Shown here: positions 10,160 through 19,459 of the stretch, in pieces
Layout of the letters: each line of letters begins with the position of its first letter
How positions within the stretch are numbered: position 1 is the stretch's first letter
Source: XYD12-FULL-36-8 sp964613805
GTDB lineage: Bacteria; Bacteroidota; Ignavibacteria; Ignavibacteriales; Ignavibacteriaceae
Assembly: GCA_964613805.1 (NCBI GenBank)
Contig: CAZTJF010000015.1
Coordinates: forward strand, 34,869-98,868
Length of the DNA: 64,000 bases
Direction of reading: 5' to 3'
Translations under genes and position numbers: made by a program
The notes under the pieces: generated by a model
Databases searched by the model: none
What the model saw: the letters and a program-made list of their open reading frames with translations, nothing else
Told to the model about the DNA's origin: nothing

Positions 10160-10288
10160 AAATTATAAAGATATTTATTGCATGTCAAGATGATTTTTGA
10201 TTTTTGGTAAAATGAGTTGATGGTTGGTTATTAAACAGCATTAATTTCAATTGAAGCAGACCTTTTCTTTTTTAATTCAAGAGTCGCA

Positions 10289-10317
10289 AAAAAATCCCCG
10301 GTAAAACAGCCGGGGAC
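10289..10317 (-). terminator. Rho-independent terminator of the HEAT-like gene
   Basis: On the minus strand a 7-bp GC-rich stem (tccccgg/ccgggga, 8-base loop) is followed at once by seven T residues. It lies about 30 bases beyond the stop codon of the gene ending at 10347. Classic intrinsic terminator geometry. Confidence 0.85.
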
Positions 10318-10346
10318 TATTTTTTTAGTTATCTTAACCAATTTTA

Positions 10347-10772
10347 TCATTGAACTACACCGTAATCAACTTTAAACTCTTCATTTGGATGACAAATGAG
10401 GTAATGATTCAATAAAATTTCTGCTGATTTCTTCAGGTATGGACAATTATTCTTCAAGCAAACATTTTTCAGTACAGCCAAAGCTTCTCTATTTTGAATC
10501 TGGTATAAAGCAAAAACTGCCGCAGTCTTTACTTCATAAGTTAAATCTGAATCTAAAATTTTGGCGAGGTGCTCAACTGTTTCAGTAATCTTATATTCGC
10601 CGGCAAGTATTGCAGAACCAATAACTAAACCGCTGTTACTGGAATTCAATCCAAGGATTAAAGATTGAATTTTGTCATTGGAAAATTTTTTTATGTTGCT
10701 GCCGCCTAATGCTGTCTCACTTAGTAAAAAAGAGGTTAACAGCACAAGTACAAGAGTAGATAGGGTTTTCAT
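10347..10772 (-). CDS. Small secreted HEAT-repeat-like protein
   Basis: 141 residues. A signal peptide (residues 1-23, ending ETALGG) is followed by about two and a half helical repeats of the HEAT type (residues ~35-125), e.g. VIGSAILAGEYKITE and VKTAAVFALYQIQNREAL. Two cysteines in KNVCLKNNCPY might form a disulphide. AAAGGAG lies before the ATG. It is monocistronic, with its own terminator downstream. Such repeats usually mediate protein contacts; no enzymatic function is suggested. Confidence 0.75.
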   Translation of the reverse strand: MKTLSTLVLVLLTSFLLSETALGGSNIKKFSNDKIQSLILGLNSSNSGLVIGSAILAGEYKITETVEHLAKILDSDLTYEVKTAAVFALYQIQNREALAVLKNVCLKNNCPYLKKSAEILLNHYLICHPNEEFKVDYGVVQ

Positions 10773-11014
10773 GTTTTCTCCTTTTATTTTAGTTATAAAT
10801 ATTTTTTAACCCATGTGCAATTAGCAAAATATAAAGTGAAAAGTCTTTTTAATTCTTAGGAAAGGTTTTATTTAATGTTGTACGGAATTTTTAGCTCCCT
10901 GGATGAAAATAATTCCAAAGCGATTATTTAAACATTCATTTACTAATCCTATTTTTTTTAATTAAGTTTGACTAAAATTAAATCTTCAACTCTATCTTCT
11001 GGACCGGAGGTATC

Positions 11015-11209
11015 ATGAAATACAAATTTTACTACATCATTTTTCTCTTCTTCGTTATTTCATTAAATATTTATTCACAGCAGCTAAAATCCCCCGAAGA
11101 GTTTTTGGGCCTCAAAGTCGGTGCTGATTATAAACTGGCAGATTATGAAACTATCCAAAAATATTTTAAGCATCTTGCTGAAAATTCTACTATGATTGTA
11201 TATGAATAA
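11015..11209 (+). CDS. N-terminal fragment of a secreted M14 peptidase (cut by in-frame TAA)
   Basis: 64 codons with a strong start (GGAGG six bases before ATG), a signal peptide (MKYKFYYIIFLFFVISLNIYSQ) and the beginning of an M14-type propart (PEEFLGLKVGADYKLADY). TAA at 11207-11209 ends it. The very next codons in the same frame read IGKTVQKRDMFMAI and continue into the large ORF at 11237 with no frame change. One base change (for example CAA to TAA) explains the split, so this and the following ORF are one gene in origin. Confidence 0.7.
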   Translation: MKYKFYYIIFLFFVISLNIYSQQLKSPEEFLGLKVGADYKLADYETIQKYFKHLAENSTMIVYE

Positions 11210-11236
11210 ATCGGAAAGACAGTCCAAAAGCGTGAT

Positions 11237-13606
11237 ATGTTCATGGCGATTGTCAGCACTGAAGAGAACATCAAAAACTTGGATAGATACCGCGATATTG
11301 TTAAACAACTTTCAGATCCCAGAAAAATTTCTGATGATTTAGCAAAGCAGCTTTCAAAAGAAGGTAAAGTAGTTGTTTTGGTGACTTGCAACATTCATTC
11401 GACAGAAGTTGGTTCAGCTCAAATGTCAATGGAACTTGTATATGATTTAATTACTTTAAAAGCTCCCCAAAATATTATGAAAGCGTTGGATGATGTAATT
11501 TTCATTATCATGCCGTCAATTAATCCCGATGGACTAACAATGGTTGTTGACTGGTACAATAAATATCTTAATACTGAGTATGAAGGAAGTTCGCTGCCAT
11601 ATTTGTATCATGTTTATTCGGGACATGATAACAATCGCGATTGGTTCATGTTTAATCTTCCTGAAACAAAAAATGTAATCAACATTGCTTATCATAAATG
11701 GTTTCCACAAATATGGCTTGATGAGCATCAAATGGGAAGCAGCGGTGCAAGGTTGTTTGTTGTTCCTTACAAAGATCCAATCAATCCAAATGTGCATCCG
11801 CTAATTTGGAGATGGCAGAAAGTAATTGGAGGTTTAACCGCACTTGATTTGGAGAAGAAGGGGTTCACAGGAATAATTGATCAAGCATACTTCGAGGGCT
11901 GGTGGCAAGGACCTGCAAGCGACTGCGGATTGTGGCATAATCAAATTGCTCTGCTTTCCGAAATGGCAAGCTGCAACATTGCAAGTCCTGTTTACATTGA
12001 TCCTTCTGAGGTAAAAGCAACACCGGAATTAACTACTTACGATATTCGCACAAACTATTCAAATCCGTGGCGAGGCGGATGGTGGCGGCTTCGTGATATT
12101 GTTGATTATGAACTTGCTCTCACTTACAGCTTAATTGAAACATCTGCACGATTTAAAGAAGATTTGCTCTATAATTATTATCAAATGGGAAAAGATGCGA
12201 TTGAAAAAGGTACGAAAGGAAATCCGTATGCTTATATAATTCCACGTAATCAAAATGATCCGGTCACAACTTCAAGAATGATTGAAATTCTTCAGGAAGG
12301 TGCGGTTGAAGTAAACTGGATAGAGAGCGAATTCAAAATTGATAATATAACCTATCCAGCAGAGAGTTATGTAATCTTTCTGGCTCAGCCGAATGGACGA
12401 TATGTTAAGGATTTATTTGAGAAACAATTTTATCCTGATCTGAGAAAATCAAAAAAGGAAAACCCTATTGAACCTTACGATGTTGCCGGCTGGACACTCC
12501 CTTATTTAATGGGAGTTAAGCATTTTACAATTGATAAACCTGTCGAGATAAATACTACTTTACTTACTGATGCTAATTACCAAAAAGGAAAAGTTGAATC
12601 TTCCAATTCAAAATATTTTATTGCCGCATCGGGGCTAAATGTTAACTCGACCTTAATCAACAAACTTCAAAAGGAAAATGTAAAAGTGTTTTGGAATACT
12701 GAAAAAATTGCTGCAAATAATAAAACTTATAATTCGGGATCTGTTATCGTTTTAAACGACGGTAAATCACAAAAAGTGCTGGTTGATTTATCGAACGAAC
12801 TTCATCTTCAAGTTGATGCTTTGAATAATGTAGACGAATCTAAAATAAAAGAACTTAAAAAAGTGAAGGTCGGATTGTATCAGCCATTCACTGCAAATAT
12901 GGATGAGGGCTGGACAAGACTTCTACTCGAGAATCATAAGTTTGATTTTGGAGTTATGCATAACAGTGATTTTAAGAATAAAAAGTTAAAAGAAAAGTTT
13001 GATGTGATTATCATTCCAGAAATGAATGGAGATTTAATTAAAACAGGTTATTATAGCGGAGACTTTGCTCGCTACAATCGCCCCAAACCTCCGGACTATG
13101 ATAGCGGCATAGGAAGAATTGGGGTTGAGAACTTAAAATCATTTGTTGAAAAAGATGGCGGATATTTAATTACTCTCGGTGAAGCATGCAACTTTGCAAT
13201 TGAGGATTTGGGATTGCGGGTAACAAATGTTCTTAAGAACATTAAAAGTGAAGAATTTTTCTGTCCCGGTTCATTGTTGAAAATAAATGCTGATAACAAT
13301 ATTCCAATTGGTTATGGAACGGAGGAAGAGATAATTGGCTATCAAAACTCGAATATTGCTTTTTCTACTTCAATTCCTTTCGGACAGTTTGATAGAAGTG
13401 TGGTAGCGCGTTATCCAACTAAGGATTTACTAAAATCCGGTTTCCTGGTTGGGGAGGATTATCTTTACAAACGTGCAGCTATAGTTGATGTTAAGCAGAA
13501 GAAAGGTCACGTTATACTTTTAGGATCTAAAGTTCAGAATCGCCACCAAACATTTGGGACTTTTAAGTTGCTTCTTAATGCAATTCACGCGGCTGGAATG
13601 AATTAG
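11237..13606 (+). CDS. Zinc carboxypeptidase, peptidase family M14, main part
   Basis: 789 residues from the first ATG after the in-frame stop at 11207. The zinc motif HxxE is present as HSTE (residues 54-57 of this ORF), with GHDNNRDWFM downstream and a DEHQMGSSGARLFV segment; these fit the large bacterial M14 peptidases with C-terminal extensions. The C-terminal third resembles a glutamine-amidotransferase-like or non-catalytic fold. Without the upstream fragment the protein lacks its signal peptide, and there is no good ribosome binding site before 11237. Either the gene is a recent pseudogene, the stop is read through, or the base is an assembly error. Family assignment is firm; functionality is uncertain. 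Confidence 0.85.
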   Translation: MFMAIVSTEENIKNLDRYRDIVKQLSDPRKISDDLAKQLSKEGKVVVLVTCNIHSTEVGSAQMSMELVYDLITLKAPQNIMKALDDVIFIIMPSINPDGLTMVVDWYNKYLNTEYEGSSLPYLYHVYSGHDNNRDWFMFNLPETKNVINIAYHKWFPQIWLDEHQMGSSGARLFVVPYKDPINPNVHPLIWRWQKVIGGLTALDLEKKGFTGIIDQAYFEGWWQGPASDCGLWHNQIALLSEMASCNIASPVYIDPSEVKATPELTTYDIRTNYSNPWRGGWWRLRDIVDYELALTYSLIETSARFKEDLLYNYYQMGKDAIEKGTKGNPYAYIIPRNQNDPVTTSRMIEILQEGAVEVNWIESEFKIDNITYPAESYVIFLAQPNGRYVKDLFEKQFYPDLRKSKKENPIEPYDVAGWTLPYLMGVKHFTIDKPVEINTTLLTDANYQKGKVESSNSKYFIAASGLNVNSTLINKLQKENVKVFWNTEKIAANNKTYNSGSVIVLNDGKSQKVLVDLSNELHLQVDALNNVDESKIKELKKVKVGLYQPFTANMDEGWTRLLLENHKFDFGVMHNSDFKNKKLKEKFDVIIIPEMNGDLIKTGYYSGDFARYNRPKPPDYDSGIGRIGVENLKSFVEKDGGYLITLGEACNFAIEDLGLRVTNVLKNIKSEEFFCPGSLLKINADNNIPIGYGTEEEIIGYQNSNIAFSTSIPFGQFDRSVVARYPTKDLLKSGFLVGEDYLYKRAAIVDVKQKKGHVILLGSKVQNRHQTFGTFKLLLNAIHAAGMN

Positions 13607-13697
13607 AAATATTTTTACAGCGGCGCAAAGACGCTACGAAGTGTCAACTAAAACTCTTATGGTTACTTTCTTGAAGTAGGAACGAGGAAATTAAAAA

Positions 13698-15152
13698 ATG
13701 ATCGTCAATGGAATAGAATTAAAAAAACTCAGTCCAAATCTTTGGGAGATACCCAAATCCGGTGAAATGAATGTTCCCGGAAGAATTTATATCTCACAAG
13801 AGATGGCTGAGAAATCACTTCAGAATGATCAGGCTATTCAGCAGGTAATCAATGTAGCTCATTTGCCGGGCATACAAAAATATAGTTTAGCCATGCCGGA
13901 TATTCATTGGGGATATGGATTTCCAATTGGCGGTGTTGCTGCAACTGATTTGTATGAAGGAGTAATTTCTCCCGGAGGTGTTGGCTATGACATCAATTGC
14001 GGAGTTCGGCTTGCAGTTACTTCGTTAGAGTATGACTTGGTGAAAAACAAAATTGAATCACTTGTTTCAAATCTTTTCAAAAATATTCCTACTGGAGTTG
14101 GTTCTCATGGAGCAATAAAAAAACTTTCTCCTCAAGAAATGAAGAAGGTTCTAACGAAAGGTTCAGCGTGGGCTATTGAAAATGATCTCGGAAATGCATC
14201 AGATATTGATTTTACAGAGGAAAGCGGAACACTAAAGAATGCCGATCCGGACGCTGTAAGTGTACGTGCAATCGAACGGGGAATGGATCAAGTCGGTACA
14301 TTAGGATCTGGAAATCATTTCTGTGAAGTTGATGTGGTGGAAGAAATCTATGATGAGAAAACAGCCAATGTTTTTGGTTTGTTCAAAAATCAAATTGTTG
14401 TTCAGATCCATACTGGATCACGAGGACTTGGCTATCAAATTTGTGACGATTATCTGAAAACCATTTTGAAAGCAAGTAATACTTATGGATATGAACTTCC
14501 TGATAAACAATTAGCTTGTGCTCCAATAAATTCTAAAGAAGGTAAAGATTATTTGAGTGCAATGCAAGCTGCGGCAAATTTTGCATGGAATAATCGGCAG
14601 GTGATTATGCATCTTGCTAAAAAAAGTTTTCTTCAAACTTTTAAAATGACGGAATCGAAACAGGGATTTCGCATAGTTTATGATGTATGTCATAACATTG
14701 CCAAAATTGAAGATCATACAATTAACAATGAAACAAAAAAAGTTTGTGTTCATAGAAAAGGAGCAACAAGAGCATTTCCTCCTAACAGCCAATTGATTCC
14801 AATTAAATATCGTAAAGTTGGGCAGCCGGTTTTAATTCCCGGTGATATGGGAAGATATTCTTTTGTTGCGGTCGGAACTGAAAAAGCCATGCAAGAAACT
14901 TTTGGAAGTTCGTGTCATGGCGCCGGAAGAAATTTAAGCCGGACAAAAGCTATGAAAGATGCAAAGGGAAGAAATCTGTTGGAAGAAATGGAAAAAAGGG
15001 GAGTGGTAATTCAGGCGAGCGGATATAAAACTATTGCAGAGGAAATGCCCGATGCATACAAAGATGTTTCAGATGTTGTGAATGTTATGCACGATGAGGG
15101 AATTACACGAAAAGTTGCAAAGCTTCGCCCGATTGGTGTGATTAAGGGATAA
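13698..15152 (+). CDS. rtcB: RNA-splicing ligase RtcB
   Basis: 484 residues, full length. RtcB joins 2',3'-cyclic phosphate RNA ends to 5'-OH ends using GTP and manganese, in tRNA splicing or RNA repair. The family signature is complete: metal-binding cysteine in GYDINCGVRL (Cys101), GSGNHFCEV, QIHTGSRGLG, the region around HNIAKIEDH, and SSCHGAGRNLSR near the C terminus. GAGG precedes the ATG by about ten bases. No archease or RtcA/RtcR partner lies beside it, so this is a stand-alone copy. The 90 bases upstream hold no gene. Confidence 0.96.
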   Translation: MIVNGIELKKLSPNLWEIPKSGEMNVPGRIYISQEMAEKSLQNDQAIQQVINVAHLPGIQKYSLAMPDIHWGYGFPIGGVAATDLYEGVISPGGVGYDINCGVRLAVTSLEYDLVKNKIESLVSNLFKNIPTGVGSHGAIKKLSPQEMKKVLTKGSAWAIENDLGNASDIDFTEESGTLKNADPDAVSVRAIERGMDQVGTLGSGNHFCEVDVVEEIYDEKTANVFGLFKNQIVVQIHTGSRGLGYQICDDYLKTILKASNTYGYELPDKQLACAPINSKEGKDYLSAMQAAANFAWNNRQVIMHLAKKSFLQTFKMTESKQGFRIVYDVCHNIAKIEDHTINNETKKVCVHRKGATRAFPPNSQLIPIKYRKVGQPVLIPGDMGRYSFVAVGTEKAMQETFGSSCHGAGRNLSRTKAMKDAKGRNLLEEMEKRGVVIQASGYKTIAEEMPDAYKDVSDVVNVMHDEGITRKVAKLRPIGVIKG

Positions 15153-15467
15153 TAATTTTGTAAAAGTTTTATAACAATCAACTTAATATTTCATTATTGC
15201 CTTTTCATTGCTCAGGAGTTTAATTGAATGTCGAATATCGAACAAGGAATAATGAATTGTGAAATATTTTTCGATGTATGCCAATCCTTTTCATAAAATT
15301 ATGCCATAAGTATAGTTGTTTTCTTAAAGTCCCCCTTCGGGGGATTTAGGGGGCTTTCATTATAAAATTCACTCTAATCTTATTAAATTTCTCTCCGAAA
15401 TTAATACCATGTTTAAAATTCACTTTATAAAAAATCAGGATTCATCGTTACCATTTGGAGAATTATT
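15153..15467 (+). other. 315-base intergenic region with two repeat remnants
   Basis: It holds a low-complexity stretch around 15226-15260 built from gaat/atcgaa units (tgaatgtcgaatatcgaac) and the G/C-rich hairpin element at 15326-15356. Just before the next gene, GGAG at 15457-15460 precedes its TTG start. No coding potential was seen. Confidence 0.6.
15326..15356. repeat. C/G-rich hairpin element (family also at 23.8, 25.9 and 29.0 kb)
   Basis: A short stem (tccccc-ttc-ggggga, 15330-15344) sits inside a longer symmetrical unit in which aaagtccccc at the left matches gggggcttt at the right. It resembles the other C-run/G-run hairpin elements in this window. It may also act as a terminator for rtcB. 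Confidence 0.6.
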
Positions 15468-16571
15468 TTGATTATTGAAATAGTTTTTCTGATAGCACTT
15501 GCTGGATATTTCATTCAATCGGTTTTGTTCGTCATTGGCTGTTCAAAAAAATTCCCCAAAATTGAACGAAGTGATGCAAACCTGCCAAGTGTTTCTGTGA
15601 TTGTTGCTGCACGTAATGAGGAAGAGAATATTTTAAAATGTATGAAATCTTTGGATAAACTTGAGTATCCTGAAGATAAGTTGCAGATAATTTTAGTTGA
15701 TGATAGATCAACCGATAAAACTGAAAACATTATAGAAAATTTCATTATTAACAAACCTAAATTCACAAAGATTGTCACAAAAAAGGAAATCGGTCGGTTA
15801 AAAGGTAAAACGAATGCCTTAGCAAATGCTCTGGAGATTGCAAATGGTGAAATTATCTTTACTACTGATGCTGATTGTGTGATGGTTCCATCGTGGTTAA
15901 AAACTACTGTATCTTATTATCAAGACGATGTTGCAATGGTAAATGGGTTCACAACTCAAACTGCTCATAACAATTTTTCCGGAATGCAGGCAATTGATTT
16001 TATTTACCTTTTAATCGTTGCTTCTGGAACTATTAACCTTAGAACACCATTAAGCTGTATTGGAAATAACATGTCCTACAGAAAAAAAGCATACTTTGAA
16101 GTTGGCGGATATGAAAATCTTCCTTTCAGTGTAACCGAAGATTTTAATTTGTTAAAAGCAATTAACAAACTAAAAAAGTATAAAATAATTTATCCATTGG
16201 ACAAAGATGCACTTGTAACTTCCACAGCTTGTAAAAATCTTAAGGCACTTTATCTTCAAAAAAAGAGATGGGCTATCGGTGGATTGAAAGCACCCTGGCG
16301 GGGTTATGTGATTTTTATTTTTGGTTATGTAACAAATGTTCTAATGCTGCTGACACCGTTTTTCATCTCAAAAATATGGCTGTATCTTGTCCTATTTAAA
16401 CTAACAACGGATTTATTTTTGTTGTTACCAGCTTATAAAAAACTCGGATTGGTTAAAGATTTAAAATATTTCATCACATTTGAAATTTATTATATAATTT
16501 ACGTTACAATGCTGCCTTTAATTGTTTTTATCACAGGCCAAAGAGTGAATTGGAAGGGCAGGAAGTATTAG
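15468..16571 (+). CDS. Family 2 glycosyltransferase, membrane-anchored
   Basis: 367 residues. The start is TTG with GGAG 7 bases upstream. An N-terminal membrane helix (residues 2-25) precedes a GT-A domain with VDDRSTD (Asp78-Asp79) and the DxD-like TDADC (about residue 135). QKKRW (about residue 265) is the Q/RxxRW motif of processive-type GT2 enzymes, and two or three membrane helices follow at the C terminus. It probably transfers sugars to a lipid or surface polymer at the inner membrane. Its last codon overlaps the start of the radical SAM gene (TAGTG), indicating co-translation. Confidence 0.88.
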   Translation: MIIEIVFLIALAGYFIQSVLFVIGCSKKFPKIERSDANLPSVSVIVAARNEEENILKCMKSLDKLEYPEDKLQIILVDDRSTDKTENIIENFIINKPKFTKIVTKKEIGRLKGKTNALANALEIANGEIIFTTDADCVMVPSWLKTTVSYYQDDVAMVNGFTTQTAHNNFSGMQAIDFIYLLIVASGTINLRTPLSCIGNNMSYRKKAYFEVGGYENLPFSVTEDFNLLKAINKLKKYKIIYPLDKDALVTSTACKNLKALYLQKKRWAIGGLKAPWRGYVIFIFGYVTNVLMLLTPFFISKIWLYLVLFKLTTDLFLLLPAYKKLGLVKDLKYFITFEIYYIIYVTMLPLIVFITGQRVNWKGRKY

Positions 16572-17566
16572 TGCTGCTGCTCTGTAATTATTATATGACT
16601 TACCGCTGCAATGCTTATTGTGAATTCTGTCATTTCGGCATTCACGAAAATTTTAATCATACCCCGTTTGCAAAGCTTGATGACTTTAAATCGAATGTTA
16701 GTCAGCTTAAAAAATTAGGTGTTAAGTTCATTGATTTAACCGGTGGTGAACCACTGCTGAACAGAGAAATTCATAACATGGCTAAGTTTGCTCACGAACT
16801 TGGAGTGCAGACTAGCATAACAACCAACACTTTACTTTATCCCAAATATGCAGAAGCGCTTGCAGGGAATGTAAATCTTCTTCACTTTTCTTTAGATTCT
16901 CCTGATGAAGAAGAACACAATAAAATCAGAAAGGTTGATTGCTACAAAAGTATTTTCAAGAGTATAGAAATTGCTAAATCGCTCGGTGAATTTCCGGATA
17001 TTATCTTCACTGTGACTAGTGATACTTACAAAAAACTTCCTCGAATGTATGAAATAGCTTGTGAGAATGATTTAGTTCTGCTGGTGAATCCTGTTTTTTC
17101 ATACTTTGGCAATCCAGGATTGACTTTGGAAGCAATTGATTTCATAGAAAAATTCATCGAAGGGAAATTAAATATTTACATGAACCGTGGATTTCTCAAG
17201 CTAAGAAGAGATGGCGGAAATGATATTAAAAATCCATTATGTAAGGCAGTTTCGCGGGTAATTGTAATTTCCCCGTTGAATGAAATTATTCTTCCTTGTT
17301 TTCATTTTGGAAAAGAAACAATTCCGATTGACAGACCAATTAAAGAAATTAGAAACTCTGAACAGATTAAATATTTTAAGATGAACGAAGGCCGATTTGA
17401 TTTTTGTCAGGGCTGCACAGTGAATTGCTACTTTGAACCGTCGTTCGCTTTTCCATCGAATGTTCATTTTTTATTGAGCTTAGATTCAAAACTTAAATAC
17501 AGCTACAATAAACTGATAAAACAAAAAATTCAGAAGAAATTAAATTCAAAGAGTAAGAATTCATAA
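16571..17566 (+). CDS. Radical SAM protein with C-terminal cysteine cluster
   Basis: 331 residues when started at the GTG at 16571, which overlaps the preceding stop (TAGTG) and has GGAAG five bases upstream; a TTG 21 bases earlier is less likely. The 4Fe-4S cluster motif is CNAYCEFC (Cys13, Cys17, Cys20). GGEPLLN is the SAM-binding GGE motif. Near the C terminus PLCKAV, LPCFHF and CQGCTVNC supply cysteines that could hold an auxiliary cluster (SPASM-like). The substrate is unknown. Co-translation with a glycosyltransferase suggests modification of a surface lipid, glycan or peptide. Confidence 0.85.
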   Translation: MLLLCNYYMTYRCNAYCEFCHFGIHENFNHTPFAKLDDFKSNVSQLKKLGVKFIDLTGGEPLLNREIHNMAKFAHELGVQTSITTNTLLYPKYAEALAGNVNLLHFSLDSPDEEEHNKIRKVDCYKSIFKSIEIAKSLGEFPDIIFTVTSDTYKKLPRMYEIACENDLVLLVNPVFSYFGNPGLTLEAIDFIEKFIEGKLNIYMNRGFLKLRRDGGNDIKNPLCKAVSRVIVISPLNEIILPCFHFGKETIPIDRPIKEIRNSEQIKYFKMNEGRFDFCQGCTVNCYFEPSFAFPSNVHFLLSLDSKLKYSYNKLIKQKIQKKLNSKSKNS

Positions 17567-18400
17567 ATGTTGAAATCAGTATCAAAAATATTTATTACAA
17601 TCGTTTCAATAACAATTTATATGTTTCCGCAAAGCAAGTATGAATGGTTCCCAAATGATTTGAACATCCAGCCATTCACTGCAAATGTGATTGAACCTAA
17701 AATTGGTTTTGAGTTTTTATTTGCCAAAAGTGAAATCACTTTAAATGTTGGAACATCAAGAGATTTTTACAAAGTAGCAGATGAGAATTCTTCCTTATCA
17801 TTTGGTGCGGACTTTTTTACTTACTCGCTTCTGAGAAGCACAGGCGAATTTCATTTTCCAGTTGATGCAATTGATTATTTATTCGGATTAAATGCGGGAT
17901 ACTTAGTTAAAGATAAAGATAAAGAATACGGTTTTCGTGTTCGGCTAAGTCATATCAGTGCGCACTTTGTTGATGGTAATTTTGATTACACAACAAGGTT
18001 CTGGCGTAATGGAAGAGCACCACAAGTTTATAGCAGAGAATTCATTGAATTATTTCCTTTCTTTAAATATGAGAACCTGCGGCTCTACACAGGATTCACA
18101 TATATATTTAACGTCACTCCAAATTTTTTAGGAAAAGAAATTTATCAATTTGGATTTGATTATTATTTGCCTGAAGCCGGTTTTGGAATATTCGCACCCT
18201 TTGCTGCTTATGATTTCAAACTGAGTAAGATTAACAAATTTGCAGGCAATAATTCAATAGTTGTCGGTGTGAAATTTGGGAAATACGATTCCAAAGGTTT
18301 TAGCATCAGATTTTCTTATCTTTCGGGTAAGAGTATTCATGGTGAGTACTACGATATTAACGAAAATTATTCCTCAATTGGATTCAATATAGAACTGTAA
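17567..18400 (+). CDS. Predicted outer-membrane beta-barrel protein (DUF1207-like)
   Basis: 277 residues. A signal peptide (residues 1-22, ending MFPQS) is followed by repeated amphipathic beta strands and a terminal strand ending in NIEL. The opening WFPNDLNIQPFTANVIEPKIGFEF resembles the start of DUF1207 proteins; this is from memory and not certain. Its ATG directly follows the radical SAM stop, so it belongs to the same operon. Role inferred only: an envelope partner of the upstream enzymes. Confidence 0.6.
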   Translation: MLKSVSKIFITIVSITIYMFPQSKYEWFPNDLNIQPFTANVIEPKIGFEFLFAKSEITLNVGTSRDFYKVADENSSLSFGADFFTYSLLRSTGEFHFPVDAIDYLFGLNAGYLVKDKDKEYGFRVRLSHISAHFVDGNFDYTTRFWRNGRAPQVYSREFIELFPFFKYENLRLYTGFTYIFNVTPNFLGKEIYQFGFDYYLPEAGFGIFAPFAAYDFKLSKINKFAGNNSIVVGVKFGKYDSKGFSIRFSYLSGKSIHGEYYDINENYSSIGFNIEL

Positions 18401-18401
18401 A

Positions 18402-19412
18402 ATGTCCGATTCTAATTCAACCGGCTATGTCTCGCCGTTCACAAAAATATTCCAAAGTCAAAAGAAGAAACGATACTGGCTGCATGCTTTATTGTTCATT
18501 ATAACTTTAATCACCACAACGTTTGCCGGAGTGGAATGGACTACCGGAAATTTTGGTCCTTATTCCTTTGAAACGTTACTTCTCGGTTTGCCTTACTCAC
18601 TCTCAATTCTTTTTATAATTACCTGTCACGAATTCGGTCATTATTTTGCAGCTAAATATCACAAAGTTGACGCAACGCTTCCGTACTACATTCCATTTCC
18701 CCCGATAACTGGATTTATAAATTTCGGGACCATGGGAGCGGTTATTAAAACAACTTCTCCAGTAAAAACTAAAAAGGCAATGTTTGATATTGGTATTGCT
18801 GGTCCGATTGCTGGTTTCATTGCCTGTTTGATTATTTTAATTTACGGTTTTCTAAATGTTCCGGGCGAAGGATACATTTTATCAATTCATCCAGATTATT
18901 ATTCTCCAGAATATGGCTCAAGCGGCTTACAATTAGTTTTTGGAGATACAATTCTTTTTTCATTCTTTAAATATTTATTTGCAGACAATGCACAATTCTT
19001 CCCGCCAATGTCTGAGATTTATCATTATCCATTTCTATGTGTCGGCTGGTTTGGGCTTCTTATTACAGCAATGAATATGATTCCGGTTGGACAGCTTGAC
19101 GGCGGACACATCTCCTACACAATGTTTGGTGAGCAAAATCATTTCAAGATTGCAGTCATTGCATTTGTTTTTCTTTTTATTTTTGGTTTAAGCGGAATTG
19201 TTGACAGTGCTCTTGAACTAGACCTAAATATCGGCTGGGGTGGTTGGTTATTCTGGGCGTTAATTCTTTATTTTGTTATACGACTGAAACATCCTCCAAT
19301 TGCGGATGATGAACCGCTTGACTCAAAGCGAATGATTTTAGGTTATATCAGCTTTATAATTTTGCTGCTTTCCTTTTCACCAAATCCAATTATACTAACT
19401 GCAATAGGATAA
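18402..19412 (+). CDS. Site-2 protease family membrane metalloprotease (M50)
   Basis: 336 residues with about six to eight membrane helices. The zinc motif HExxH is HEFGH (His76, Glu77, His80). The third ligand lies in MNMIPVGQLDGGHIS, the NPxGxxDGG-type motif of S2P. Site-2 proteases cut within membranes to release anti-sigma factors or process signal remnants. It begins one base after the preceding stop, so it is likely co-transcribed with the glycosyltransferase/radical SAM genes. No sigma/anti-sigma pair lies nearby to suggest a substrate. Confidence 0.9.
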   Translation: MSDSNSTGYVSPFTKIFQSQKKKRYWLHALLFIITLITTTFAGVEWTTGNFGPYSFETLLLGLPYSLSILFIITCHEFGHYFAAKYHKVDATLPYYIPFPPITGFINFGTMGAVIKTTSPVKTKKAMFDIGIAGPIAGFIACLIILIYGFLNVPGEGYILSIHPDYYSPEYGSSGLQLVFGDTILFSFFKYLFADNAQFFPPMSEIYHYPFLCVGWFGLLITAMNMIPVGQLDGGHISYTMFGEQNHFKIAVIAFVFLFIFGLSGIVDSALELDLNIGWGGWLFWALILYFVIRLKHPPIADDEPLDSKRMILGYISFIILLLSFSPNPIILTAIG

Positions 19413-19459
19413 AGAATTTTACCTTGAGTTATGACGCTAACAACACGAATTTGGTATAA

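Noticed and set aside
11207..11209. TAA in the M14 gene as sign of a reassigned genetic code
   Set aside because: TAA clearly ends many other genes in the window at the expected family lengths.
13617..13645. gcgcaaagacgctacgaag segment between the M14 and rtcB genes as a regulatory stem
   Set aside because: Only a weak short inverted match; it looks like decayed dispersed sequence and gives no defined structure.
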